This document shows, one piece after another, positions 1 to 5,106 of a stretch of 6,550 nucleotides of DNA; position 1 is the first letter of the stretch, and each line of letters opens with the position of its first letter. The notes below the pieces were generated by a model. That model did not search any database. It was not told where the DNA came from and saw only the letters and a list, made by a program, of their open reading frames with translations. A program made the position numbers and the translations under genes. This DNA is from Euryarchaeota archaeon UBA33 (GTDB lineage Archaea > Thermoplasmatota > E2 > DHVEG-1): NCBI GenBank assembly GCA_002506745.1, contig DAYE01000037.1, positions 6,023 to 12,572 of the forward strand, given 5' to 3'.

Positions 1-383
1 ACTCCAAATGAGAAATTCCCTTGGTTGTCAAAAGAATATTCTGAGATTTTATTCTCCCGTATTTTTAATGCGTTTTTTAAGAAGTTTTCGGCTGCTTTCT
101 TTCGTAATGTGACTTTGCAGCCAATCGGCATGAATTTCCGCAGACCCCAGTCTTTATTGGTTGTTTTTGATAGGGTTTGTATTGGTTTTTGTTTTGTGAC
201 ACCCTCTAAGACCGATTCTGCTTTCTTGAGTTTTTCACCTGCTTCGCCAACACCTATATTAACGGTCACTTTTGCGAGATGCGGTTGTATGGATTGTTTT
301 TCTTCTTGTTTCTTTGTAGCAGGTTTTTTCGCACGTGTTGTTGTTTTATGGGCCTTAGGTGCAACAGTTTTTTTTGCGCTCAT
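1..383 (-). CDS. rpl5: Large-subunit ribosomal protein L5 (uL5), N-terminal part, with basic N-terminal extension
   Basis: The first 127 codons of rpl5 are present; the frame runs off the window start. L5 binds 5S rRNA and contacts the P-site tRNA in the central protuberance. Archaeal signatures are KVTVNIGVGEAGEKLKKAE (38-56), QKPIQT (69-74), PIGCKVTLRKKAAENFL (90-106) and the FDNQGNFSFG motif at the visible end (117-126). About 32 residues precede the usual N-terminus: S-A-K-K-T-V-A-P-K and a further Lys/Ala/Thr-rich run to residue 25, then QEEKQ. No other start codon lies between 383 and the core, and GAGGTGA sits 7 bases before this ATG, so the extension is probably translated. The ATG overlaps the S4e stop. 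Confidence 0.94.
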   Translation of the reverse strand, partial: MSAKKTVAPKAHKTTTRAKKPATKKQEEKQSIQPHLAKVTVNIGVGEAGEKLKKAESVLEGVTKQKPIQTLSKTTNKDWGLRKFMPIGCKVTLRKKAAENFLKNALKIRENKISEYSFDNQGNFSFG

Positions 384-1096
384 TGAATTTTCACCTCAGG
401 AAGTGTGATGGCAGGTTTGTTTTTTCCTATAGGGAACACATGCTTTGCGATAGTGGAAAATTCTTTTTCTCCTTTCAGATTGACGAGATTTGGTTTTGAT
501 GATGCAACAATTTGAATTTCTTCGATACTGGCGATTTCTCCGATATGCGTTCCACCAATGATCATCGACACGGTCCCTTTATCAAATTTAAAAACATCAT
601 CGATTTTATTTTCTTTGAATGCTATTTTGAGGACATCCCCTGTTTTATAGGCATCTTTCTCGACGAGTTTGTTCTTACCGTCATGGAAATTGAGCTGCAC
701 TTTTTTTCCTTTTATCATGGTTTTGTTTTGTATGCGGCAGAGTTTCCATTCCGCATCGCTTTCCGATATTGGGATGAGTGTAAGTTTTCCGTTTCTATCG
801 TAGAGGATTCGGATATTCTTCCGCATTTTAGGAATCGAGATAACATCCATAAAGCCACAGGGGAATTTGAAGTTCTTTCGTTTCATTCCGTCAACGAGAA
901 TATCCCCATTAGATACGATTTTTCGTGCTTCTTTATACGTGTCGCATAAACCGAGATAATCTCGTATGATTAACCCAAGGGGAATGGCGTACTCAAGTGC
1001 ATGTGGTCCTGGTGCGGCACGAATCGTTAATGTCCGCTCTTTCCTATGGATCCGTAGCACGCGCGGTGCTGCGAGTCTTTTCAGGTGTTTGCTCAT
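380..1096 (-). CDS. rps4e: Small-subunit ribosomal protein S4e (eS4)
   Basis: A 238-residue S4e, a protein found in archaea and eukaryotes but not bacteria; it lies on the body of the small subunit. Domain order: the N-terminal S4e segment (KHLKRLAAPRVLRIHRKE, 3-20, then GPHALEYAIPL); an S4-type RNA-binding domain (about 41-95) with DTYKEARKIVSNGDILVDG (52-70) and FPCGFMDVISIP (78-89); the central S4e domain; and a KOW-like segment GTVSMIIGGTHIGEIASI (174-191). The ending KEFSTIAKHVFPIG (211-224) is the usual family close, followed by about 14 extra residues. ATG 1096 overlaps the L24 stop (ATGA), with AAGGTGA just 3 bases upstream. Its own TGA overlaps the L5 start (ATGA). Confidence 0.97.
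   Translation of the reverse strand: MSKHLKRLAAPRVLRIHRKERTLTIRAAPGPHALEYAIPLGLIIRDYLGLCDTYKEARKIVSNGDILVDGMKRKNFKFPCGFMDVISIPKMRKNIRILYDRNGKLTLIPISESDAEWKLCRIQNKTMIKGKKVQLNFHDGKNKLVEKDAYKTGDVLKIAFKENKIDDVFKFDKGTVSMIIGGTHIGEIASIEEIQIVASSKPNLVNLKGEKEFSTIAKHVFPIGKNKPAITLPEVKIQ
391..397 (-). promoter_or_regulatory. Shine-Dalgarno of rpl5
   Basis: The minus strand reads GAGGTGA, then 7 bases, then ATG at 383. It is the longest match in the window to the complement of the archaeal 16S rRNA 3' end. It supports the early ATG that gives L5 its basic N-terminal extension. Confidence 0.75.
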
Positions 1097-1755
1097 GTTT
1101 CACCTTCTTCTTTTTTCTTTTTTGTTGTTTTTTTAGAGGGAGATTTTTTTGCAGCTGGTTTCTTTTTCGGTAGTTCAGAATCTGTTTTTTCGATCTTTTC
1201 TTCTGGTATTTCTTCTTTAGTAACCGTTTCTATGACTTCTTCAGAAGTTTCGGGTGTTACTTCTTCTCTGAGGGGTTCTTTTGTCTCTTCTTTTAGTTTT
1301 TCTTCGGCTCTGGCTGCTTCCTCTGCTTCTTTCTTTTCATCTTCTCGTAGCTTGAGTTGTTCTGCAGCTTCTTTTTCGATTTCTTTCTTCGTAGTCTCTG
1401 AAAGCCCGCTCTCGAGTTTCCGTCGTCGCCATTTATCAGTCACATTCAATTTCGTGATGAGTAACGTACTTGCGTGGATTTGTTTAGCTATCTTTGTGCC
1501 TTTTGCAGTGGTGATAGTAACCCCTTCAATTTCCACCGTCTGGTCCTGTACATTAACTTTTGATATTTTATCTTCATGTCCTCGAAAGTTCCCTCGCATG
1601 ATTTTGACGGTATCTCCTTTCACAACTGGAAGACTTCGCCGATCATATTTTAACAGAAGGTTTTCCGCGAGATGCGAAGAAATCCATTTCCTCTTTTTAT
1701 GAAGAGGCGCGTTATAAAGCCTGTAGCGTTGTTTTCTTGGTTTTATTGACGTCAT
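1093..1755 (-). CDS. rpl24: Large-subunit ribosomal protein L24 (uL24) with long charged C-terminal tail
   Basis: About 220 residues, whereas archaeal L24 is usually about 120. L24 is an assembly-initiating protein near the exit-tunnel opening. The first ~114 residues are a complete L24: PRKQRYRLYNAPLHKKRKW (6-24), the KOW motif PVVKGDTVKIMRGNFRGHE (43-61), then KQIHASTLLITKLNVTDKWR (91-110) and a basic close. From residue 115 on there is no family counterpart: a Glu/Lys/Ala stretch (about 118-160) with helical, coiled-coil-like character, an acidic Thr/Val/Glu stretch (161-194) and a Lys-rich end (KKKPAAKKSPSKKTTKKKK, 197-215). The frame is intact throughout. ATG 1755 is preferred, with GTGA 5 bases upstream; a GTG at 1764 would add three residues but lacks a Shine-Dalgarno. 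The TGA overlaps the S4e ATG. Confidence 0.95.
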   Translation of the reverse strand: MTSIKPRKQRYRLYNAPLHKKRKWISSHLAENLLLKYDRRSLPVVKGDTVKIMRGNFRGHEDKISKVNVQDQTVEIEGVTITTAKGTKIAKQIHASTLLITKLNVTDKWRRRKLESGLSETTKKEIEKEAAEQLKLREDEKKEAEEAARAEEKLKEETKEPLREEVTPETSEEVIETVTKEEIPEEKIEKTDSELPKKKPAAKKSPSKKTTKKKKEEGET

Positions 1756-1765
1756 ATCACTCACT

Positions 1766-2164
1766 TTAGAGAATTGTTGCTGCTAACGCAGCTATCTTTG
1801 GCCACCGTTCTGCGGCTTCGATTGCGACAGGGCCTTTTATCATCGTTCCTTTCGTTTCTCCAGTATCTGTAATTAATACAGCAGCGTTATCCTCAAATTG
1901 AACCATGAGGCCATCAGGGCGTCGGAACGGCCGTCTTTGACGAACAATGACTGCCTTTAAGATTTGCCGTCTCATCTCCGTCGCTCCTTTTTTTACACTG
2001 ACTATTACCAAATCACCGACACCAGCGGTTGGAGTTCGACGATGAACACCTTTAATTTTTACCGTCATAATGATTTGTACGACTTTTGCACCAGTGTTAT
2101 CGATACATGTTAAACGGGCGCCAACTGGCAACCCTCGCATCATTCTACCCGCTATTCCTTTCAT
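1766..2164 (-). CDS. rpl14: Large-subunit ribosomal protein L14 (uL14), archaeal/eukaryotic type
   Basis: A 132-residue L14 of normal archaeal length. L14 is a beta-barrel protein at the subunit interface, contacting the 16S rRNA bridge and the region where the anti-association factor aIF6 binds. The N-terminus GLPVGARLTCIDNTGAKVVQ (11-30) contains the invariant DNTGAK. A central KGVHRRTPTAGVGDLVIVSV (38-57) follows, then the hallmark IVRQRRPFRRPDG (73-85) and VQFEDNAAVLI (88-98). The ending GPVAIEAAERWPKIAALA (111-128) is diagnostic. The ATG at 2164 is preceded by GGTGA with a 6-base spacer, in the 15-base gap after S17. The stop is followed almost at once by the L24 start region. Confidence 0.98.
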   Translation of the reverse strand: MKGIAGRMMRGLPVGARLTCIDNTGAKVVQIIMTVKIKGVHRRTPTAGVGDLVIVSVKKGATEMRRQILKAVIVRQRRPFRRPDGLMVQFEDNAAVLITDTGETKGTMIKGPVAIEAAERWPKIAALAATIL

Positions 2165-2179
2165 TTCTTTTCACCAATC

Positions 2180-2515
2180 TTACACTTTTTCGACAGTAAC
2201 GAATGAAACTGTTTTACTCAACGGTCGACATTCTGCTATTCGAACGGTGTCACCTGCTGTGAGAGTCATACAAGGTGGACAATGTGCATGGTACGTTGAG
2301 GTCCGTTTTTCGTACCGCTCGTATTTCTTCACATAGTGCATGAACTCTCGTTTAACGGAGACGGTGTTTTTCCTTTTAGTTGATACCACTGTACCCATGA
2401 GGACCTGTCCTCGTACGGGTAACGTCCCATGAAACGGACAATATTTATCGTTACAGCTATCGCTGGGTGGTTTGACATTCAACCCTATGTCTCGTGCTTG
2501 CTTTTTTTCTGCCAA
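2180..2515 (-). CDS. rps17: Small-subunit ribosomal protein S17 (uS17), archaeal
   Basis: About 111 residues, normal for archaeal S17 (eukaryotic S11 homologue), an OB-fold protein that binds 16S rRNA early in 30S assembly. Signatures are [11 protein letters not shown] near the N-terminus, the archaeal [19 protein letters not shown] block, a central [12 protein letters not shown] and [13 protein letters not shown], then AHCPPC and the OB-fold ending [20 protein letters not shown] prefer the TTG at 2513-2515 because AAGGTGA (2521-2527) sits 5 bases before it. The alternative GTG at 2522-2524 would add three residues, but that GTG is itself part of the Shine-Dalgarno and has no ribosome-binding site of its own. 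Either way the gene begins at or next to the rnp1 stop. Product identity is certain; the start is about 65:35. Confidence 0.95.
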   Translation of the reverse strand: MAEKKQARDIGLNVKPPSDSCNDKYCPFHGTLPVRGQVLMGTVVSTKRKNTVSVKREFMHYVKKYERYEKRTSTYHAHCPPCMTLTAGDTVRIAECRPLSKTVSFVTVEKV

Positions 2516-2520
2516 TATGT

Positions 2521-2527
2521 TCACCTT
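2521..2527 (-). promoter_or_regulatory. Shine-Dalgarno of rps17, overlapping the rnp1 stop
   Basis: The minus strand reads AAGGTGA, ACATA, TTG. The TGA of this motif is the rnp1 stop codon and the GTG within it is a possible but poorly supported start. With a 5-base spacer it points to TTG at 2515 as the rps17 start. Confidence 0.6.
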
Positions 2528-2784
2528 GTTTTTTTTATTCTATCTTCAGGTCTATACACCAATCGTGATCCTTTCACGATGGTTTTTTTACCATGATATT
2601 CAAACGCAAACGTTGCGGTTTGCTTTGCGATTTGTTTTTGTTTCTTTTTGATCTCTATGCGGAAGGTCTGTTGCGTCTCATCGATGATGAGGCCGGTTTG
2701 ATTCACCCATGATGGATCGGTGCATTCGATGATGGTGACGGTTCTGCCGATGAGTTCATCGCTGATGATCGGCTCTTGTTCCAT
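2521..2784 (-). CDS. rnp1: RNase P protein component 1 (Rnp1, Pop4/Rpp29 homologue)
   Basis: An 87-residue protein with the archaeal Rnp1 layout and usual length. Archaeal RNase P removes 5' leaders from tRNA precursors. Rnp1 is an Sm-like/SH3-type beta-barrel subunit that works with Rnp4 (Rpp21) and the RNase P RNA. Recognisable segments are [20 protein letters not shown] (9-28), [14 protein letters not shown] (31-44), the [11 protein letters not shown] stretch (57-67) and the closing RPEDRIKK (78-85). The ATG at 2784 is the only plausible start: the frame has an upstream TGA within the gap and no other ATG/GTG/TTG between. The location between aIF1 and S17 is the classic archaeal one. Its TGA lies inside the AAGGTGA Shine-Dalgarno of S17, tying the two together. 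The translation may be influenced by the hairpin upstream. Confidence 0.94.
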   Translation of the reverse strand: MEQEPIISDELIGRTVTIIECTDPSWVNQTGLIIDETQQTFRIEIKKKQKQIAKQTATFAFEYHGKKTIVKGSRLVYRPEDRIKKTR

Positions 2785-2828
2785 TGAAGGACCTTCCTTG
2801 ACGCACCATGTGCGTCAGATTCTGCTGG
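2785..2828 (-). promoter_or_regulatory. Only real intergenic gap: hairpin plus rnp1 ribosome-binding site
   Basis: This 44-base gap separates the aIF1 stop from the rnp1 ATG. On the minus strand it holds, in order, 11 unpaired bases, a perfect 8-bp inverted repeat (TGACGCAC / GTGCGTCA, 2799-2817) with loop ATG, and the purine-rich AAGGAAGGT that should serve as the rnp1 Shine-Dalgarno. That motif forms one arm of a second, weak inverted repeat (GAAGG T CCTTC, 2786-2796). No TATA box is evident and no T-run follows the hairpin in the transcribed direction, so it does not look like an archaeal promoter or a bacterial-type intrinsic terminator. A role in RNA processing or in tuning rnp1 translation is an inference. 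Confidence 0.55.
2799..2817 (-). repeat. Perfect 8-bp inverted repeat with 3-base loop (RNA hairpin)
   Basis: The arms at 2799-2806 and 2810-2817 are exact reverse complements (TGACGCAC / GTGCGTCA), with a 3-base loop. Five of the eight pairs are G-C, so the stem should be stable in the transcript. The flanking bases do not extend the pairing. It stands immediately before the rnp1 Shine-Dalgarno region and is the most conspicuous non-coding palindrome I noticed in the window. Confidence 0.8.
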
Positions 2829-3128
2829 TTAGATTACGTCGACGGTGAATCCGAGTTTTTCCAATGCGCCCTTTACTTTTGCTCGGTGATCTCCCTGTAG
2901 TTCGATCCTGCCTTCTTTTATGGTTCCACCGCAGGCGCAGATCGATTTGAGGTTGCTGACCAATGTGTTCATGTCAAGGTCATGGGGATTCAGACCGTCC
3001 ACGACAGTCATCGTCTTGCCATATCGTCTCTTGTCGACCGCGATTGTGATGCTTTGTTGTTCTCGTGCGATTTCTTCACAGACACAGATTTCTTTCGGGA
3101 GGCCACATTTTGGGCATATATCACTCAT
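2829..3128 (-). CDS. sui1: Archaeal translation initiation factor aIF1 (eIF1/SUI1 family)
   Basis: A 99-residue SUI1-family protein. In archaea and eukaryotes this factor binds the 30S/40S platform near the P site and promotes correct start-codon selection. The N-terminus carries a four-cysteine motif, CPKCGLPKEICVC (C5, C8, C15, C17), likely a small zinc knuckle and typical of archaeal members. The SUI1 fold follows: KRRYGKTMTVVDGL (33-46), then LKSICACGGTIKEGRIELQG (60-79) and DHRAKVKGALEKLGF. The CACGGT.K....ELQGDH stretch is the family hallmark. The ATG at 3128 overlaps the L29 stop and has a purine-rich AGGAGGAAGGAG upstream, with the nearest GGAG 7 bases away. It is followed by the only sizeable intergenic gap in the window. 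Bacterial YciH is a distant relative and a less suitable name. Confidence 0.95.
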   Translation of the reverse strand: MSDICPKCGLPKEICVCEEIAREQQSITIAVDKRRYGKTMTVVDGLNPHDLDMNTLVSNLKSICACGGTIKEGRIELQGDHRAKVKGALEKLGFTVDVI

Positions 3129-3328
3129 TTGTGTTCTCCTTCCTCCTGCATGATCGTAAGAATCCTTGCAATGGATTGTCGTACCTGCCTTATTTTTCCG
3201 GGAGATGGTGATGATCCCCCCATGGCAGATATTCCGCGCTCATGCATAAGTTCTTCTTTCAATTCTTTGAGTTTTTCACTCTTTTCTTCAGGAGTCATTT
3301 GTCTGATTTCTTTAACTTTGAGAGCCAT
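3125..3328 (-). CDS. rpl29: Large-subunit ribosomal protein L29 (uL29)
   Basis: A 67-residue all-helical protein, standard length for L29, which packs beside L23 near the exit-tunnel opening. Residues 4-32 form the first helical hairpin arm (KVKEIRQMTPEEKSEKLKEL onwards). The archaeal signature PGKIRQVRQSIARILTIM is at residues 43-60. The loop between the helices (MGGSSPSPG, 36-44) is the usual Gly/Ser-rich turn. The ATG at 3328 lies inside the last codons of rps3, with GAGGGT 7 bases upstream; the 17-base overlap implies coupled translation. The TGA stop overlaps the ATG of the SUI1 gene (ATGA). Confidence 0.95.
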   Translation of the reverse strand: MALKVKEIRQMTPEEKSEKLKELKEELMHERGISAMGGSSPSPGKIRQVRQSIARILTIMQEEGEHK

Positions 3329-4193
3329 TTTCAGTACCCTCTTCTAATAATTTTCTAATGTTTTTTACGATTAACTCAGCGGTTTTATTGCCGATACCAT
3401 CAATTGCAATGAGATCATCAAGGTTCATGGTATACAGTTCTTCAAGGGAGGTAATCTTCGCTTTGTCCAGTTTTTTCAGCACCGATGGACCTATTCCAGG
3501 TATCTTTGTAATATTTGATATATCGGTTTTTTTCTCCAGTTTCATTTCTACCGGTTTTGTTTCGATTTTTATTTCTGGTTTTACTTCCTCTTTTGTAGTA
3601 ATTTTGTAAGTAATCTCATCAGGGAGTTTTGCATCTGGTCTCATAATTCTGACTTTTACCCCAAGAACCCCGGGTTTTAATTTCGCAGTTGCTAAGCCGA
3701 TATCCATGACTTCTTTAGCTGTTTCACCACAATATTTCACGTGCCCTTCAGTGAACTTCTCGGTCCGGTGTCTTTCCCCGGTCAATTTCCCTGCGAGGAT
3801 TACCTGGCAACCTTTTGCACCTGATTGCATGATCCGTCGTACCGTGGAGTGCCCGGCCCGTCTGAAGTGCCATCCTCTTTCGAGTGCTTCCGCAAGTTTC
3901 TCTGCCATGATCTGAGCGTTCAGGGATGCGTTTGAGCCTGCTTCTTGTATTTCGATTTGAGGGTTATCGACATTAAACTTGGTTCGAATGGAATCCGTCA
4001 GTTCTTTGATTTTTGAGCCGCTCTTTCCAATGACCATACCCGGTCGTTCGACAAGAATGTTTACTCTAGTTCCAATTGGGGTTCGCTGGATGTTCATCCC
4101 ACCGAAGCCAGCTCCTTCGATTTCTTTGACGAGGAACTTTTTTATCAATGATCGCTTGGCGTTCTCTCTGATAAACTTGCGTTCATTTGCCAT
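3312..4193 (-). CDS. rps3: Small-subunit ribosomal protein S3 (uS3) with C-terminal helix-hairpin-helix extension
   Basis: A 293-residue S3; the universal core accounts for about the first 195. S3 is in the 30S head at the mRNA entry site. The N-terminal KH domain has the GxxG-containing loop VIGKSGSKI (54-62). The C-terminal S3 domain has RGWHFRRAGHSTVRRIMQSG (106-125), GAKGCQVILAGKLTG (125-139) and KLKPGVLGVKVRIM (171-184). After PDEITYK (191-197) comes a Lys/Glu/Pro/Thr linker (about 198-224), then two helix-hairpin-helix motifs, IPGIGPSVLKKL (231-242) and IDGIGNKTAELI (264-275), ending in a helix and a short polar tail. This domain resembles the RadA N-terminal type. GAGGT lies 6 bases before the ATG, which overlaps the L22 stop. 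The 3' end overlaps L29 by 17 bases. The core identity is certain; the role of the extension is unknown. Confidence 0.97.
   Translation of the reverse strand: MANERKFIRENAKRSLIKKFLVKEIEGAGFGGMNIQRTPIGTRVNILVERPGMVIGKSGSKIKELTDSIRTKFNVDNPQIEIQEAGSNASLNAQIMAEKLAEALERGWHFRRAGHSTVRRIMQSGAKGCQVILAGKLTGERHRTEKFTEGHVKYCGETAKEVMDIGLATAKLKPGVLGVKVRIMRPDAKLPDEITYKITTKEEVKPEIKIETKPVEMKLEKKTDISNITKIPGIGPSVLKKLDKAKITSLEELYTMNLDDLIAIDGIGNKTAELIVKNIRKLLEEGTENGSQS
3351..3524 (-). other. Tandem helix-hairpin-helix domain encoded at the 3' end of rps3
   Basis: Residues about 224-281 of S3. Two GxG hairpins are visible, P-G-I-G-P (232-236) and D-G-I-G-N (265-269), each followed by an amphipathic helix. They are separated by the connecting segment ITSLEELYTMNLDDLIA, which is typical of HhH_5-like domains such as those in RadA N-termini. 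Such domains usually contact the phosphate backbone of nucleic acid in a sequence-independent way. A linker of about 27 residues, of low complexity and rich in Lys, Glu, Pro and Thr, joins it to the S3 core, so it may be mobile on the ribosome. The motif assignment is by eye. Confidence 0.85.
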
Positions 4194-4639
4194 TATTCTA
4201 CCTCTTCAAGAATGATTTCAACATCGGTTGTCGTTTCATTTTTATCGGTCGCCCTGCCATGCGCTCGTGGCATGGTTCCTCTGATGATCCTTCCTTGATA
4301 GGCTGAGATATGGGTAATTTTCATTTTATCGACGTCAAAGCCTTTGTACTCCGCGTTGTTCTCCGCATTTTCGACGACCTTGAGCATATATCGTGCTGCT
4401 TTTTCCGGGAAGCTTCCTGGCCCGATCCCCTTCTGATGCAATCGCTTCTTCTTATGGTAGATTGCGGGTAGCGCGCGTTTCATCGCAATGATTTCTTCAA
4501 GATACTTTTTTGCTTCTTCAATCGTCATTCCATGTAATGCATGGGCAAGGTTCATCGAGTCTTTCTGGGAACAATGCAGTTCGTATCCATAGGCTCGTGC
4601 GCTTTTTTCTGGGTCTTTCTCAGCTGAATATTTTGGCAT
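4193..4639 (-). CDS. rpl22: Large-subunit ribosomal protein L22 (uL22), archaeal
   Basis: A 148-residue protein of the archaeal/eukaryotic (L17e-like) L22 type. L22 contributes a long beta hairpin to the wall of the nascent-peptide exit tunnel. That hairpin is recognisable at about residues 109-132 (THISAYQGRIIRGTMPRAHG and the following RAT). Other family features are the N-terminal YSAEKDPEKSARAYGYEL, the helix EEAKKYLEEIIAMKRALP (41-58) and ENAENNAEYKG (90-100). The middle segment G-I-G-P-G-S-F-P-E-K (71-80) is compact; many archaeal relatives have a slightly longer Gly/Arg-rich stretch there. The ATG at 4639 is preceded by AGTGAT with a 5-base spacer. An ATG at 4646 is out of frame. The TAA stop overlaps the S3 start by one base (TAATG). 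Confidence 0.97.
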   Translation of the reverse strand: MPKYSAEKDPEKSARAYGYELHCSQKDSMNLAHALHGMTIEEAKKYLEEIIAMKRALPAIYHKKKRLHQKGIGPGSFPEKAARYMLKVVENAENNAEYKGFDVDKMKITHISAYQGRIIRGTMPRAHGRATDKNETTTDVEIILEEVE

Positions 4640-4645
4640 GGCTCA

Positions 4646-5101
4646 TCACTTCAATGGCATGAATTTAGAACCTCTGGTAGCTCCAACACCAGGTCCTGTA
4701 TGTTTTACCTTTTTACGGGTTAATGCAAATTCTCCAAGGTAATGCCCGATCATCTGGGGCTGAATACTCACTCGTTCGAAATCTTTCCCGTTATGGATGA
4801 GGATATTATGACCAACAAAAGAAGGTAAGACAATCATATTTCTACAATGTGTCTTTATTATATCCCCTTGTTTTGCGTTCTTAATATCAATCATAAGTTT
4901 ATTCTCATCTTTGGATAACCCTCGTTTTAACGTCCGGCGGGATCGTGAGGTAAGCATCGGGAGTAATTCCTCGACAGACAGTTTTTGAAGATCCTCAATG
5001 GTTTTTCCATGGAACTGGAATTCCTTTTTTCGAATCTCGACTTTTTTTCTATCTCTCTTCCGTCTGCTTTTCGCGGCTGATCCAAATTTAATGCGTGGCA
5101 T
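4646..5101 (-). CDS. rps19: Small-subunit ribosomal protein S19 (uS19), archaeal
   Basis: A 151-residue protein, near the long end for archaeal S19. S19 lies in the head of the 30S subunit near the A-site finger and S13. The core begins around residue 27 (KEFQFHGKTIEDLQKLSVEE). Two strong signatures follow: CRNMIVLPSFVGH (86-98) and the C-terminal run from IQPQMIGHYLGEFALTRKKV (113-132) through HTGPGVGATRGSKFMPLK to the last residue. Before the core there is a basic lead of about 26 residues rich in Arg and Lys, longer than in many archaeal S19s. The ATG at 5101 has AAGGT 7 bases upstream, overlapping the end of L2. The TGA stop lies within the Shine-Dalgarno region of L22, suggesting coupling. 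Confidence 0.97.
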   Translation of the reverse strand: MPRIKFGSAAKSRRKRDRKKVEIRKKEFQFHGKTIEDLQKLSVEELLPMLTSRSRRTLKRGLSKDENKLMIDIKNAKQGDIIKTHCRNMIVLPSFVGHNILIHNGKDFERVSIQPQMIGHYLGEFALTRKKVKHTGPGVGATRGSKFMPLK

Positions 5102-5106
5102 GGTTA

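Noticed and set aside
25..408. Plus-strand open frame of 127 codons
   Set aside because: It is the antisense shadow of rpl5; the minus strand translates to clear L5 motifs, and the plus-strand product is a Phe/Val/Ser-rich sequence of no recognisable family.
512..949. Plus-strand open frame opposite rps4e
   Set aside because: It lies entirely antisense to a well-conserved S4e. The Phe-rich composition reflects the complement of Lys/Glu codons, and I recognised no family.
1085..1702. Plus-strand open frame of 205 codons with a Phe/Ser-rich, membrane-like sequence
   Set aside because: It is antisense to L24. The apparent hydrophobicity comes from reading the Lys/Glu-rich tail backwards, where AAA/GAA codons become TTT/TTC.
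2756..2809. 17-codon minus-strand frame starting at the ATG in the hairpin loop and overlapping the rnp1 start
   Set aside because: It could act as a leader peptide, but no Shine-Dalgarno precedes it, its start would be locked in the hairpin loop, and its frame differs from rnp1.
2799..2817. Intrinsic transcription terminator
   Set aside because: In the transcribed direction the stem is followed by a purine-rich AAGGAAGG, not a U-run, and the operon continues in canonical order.
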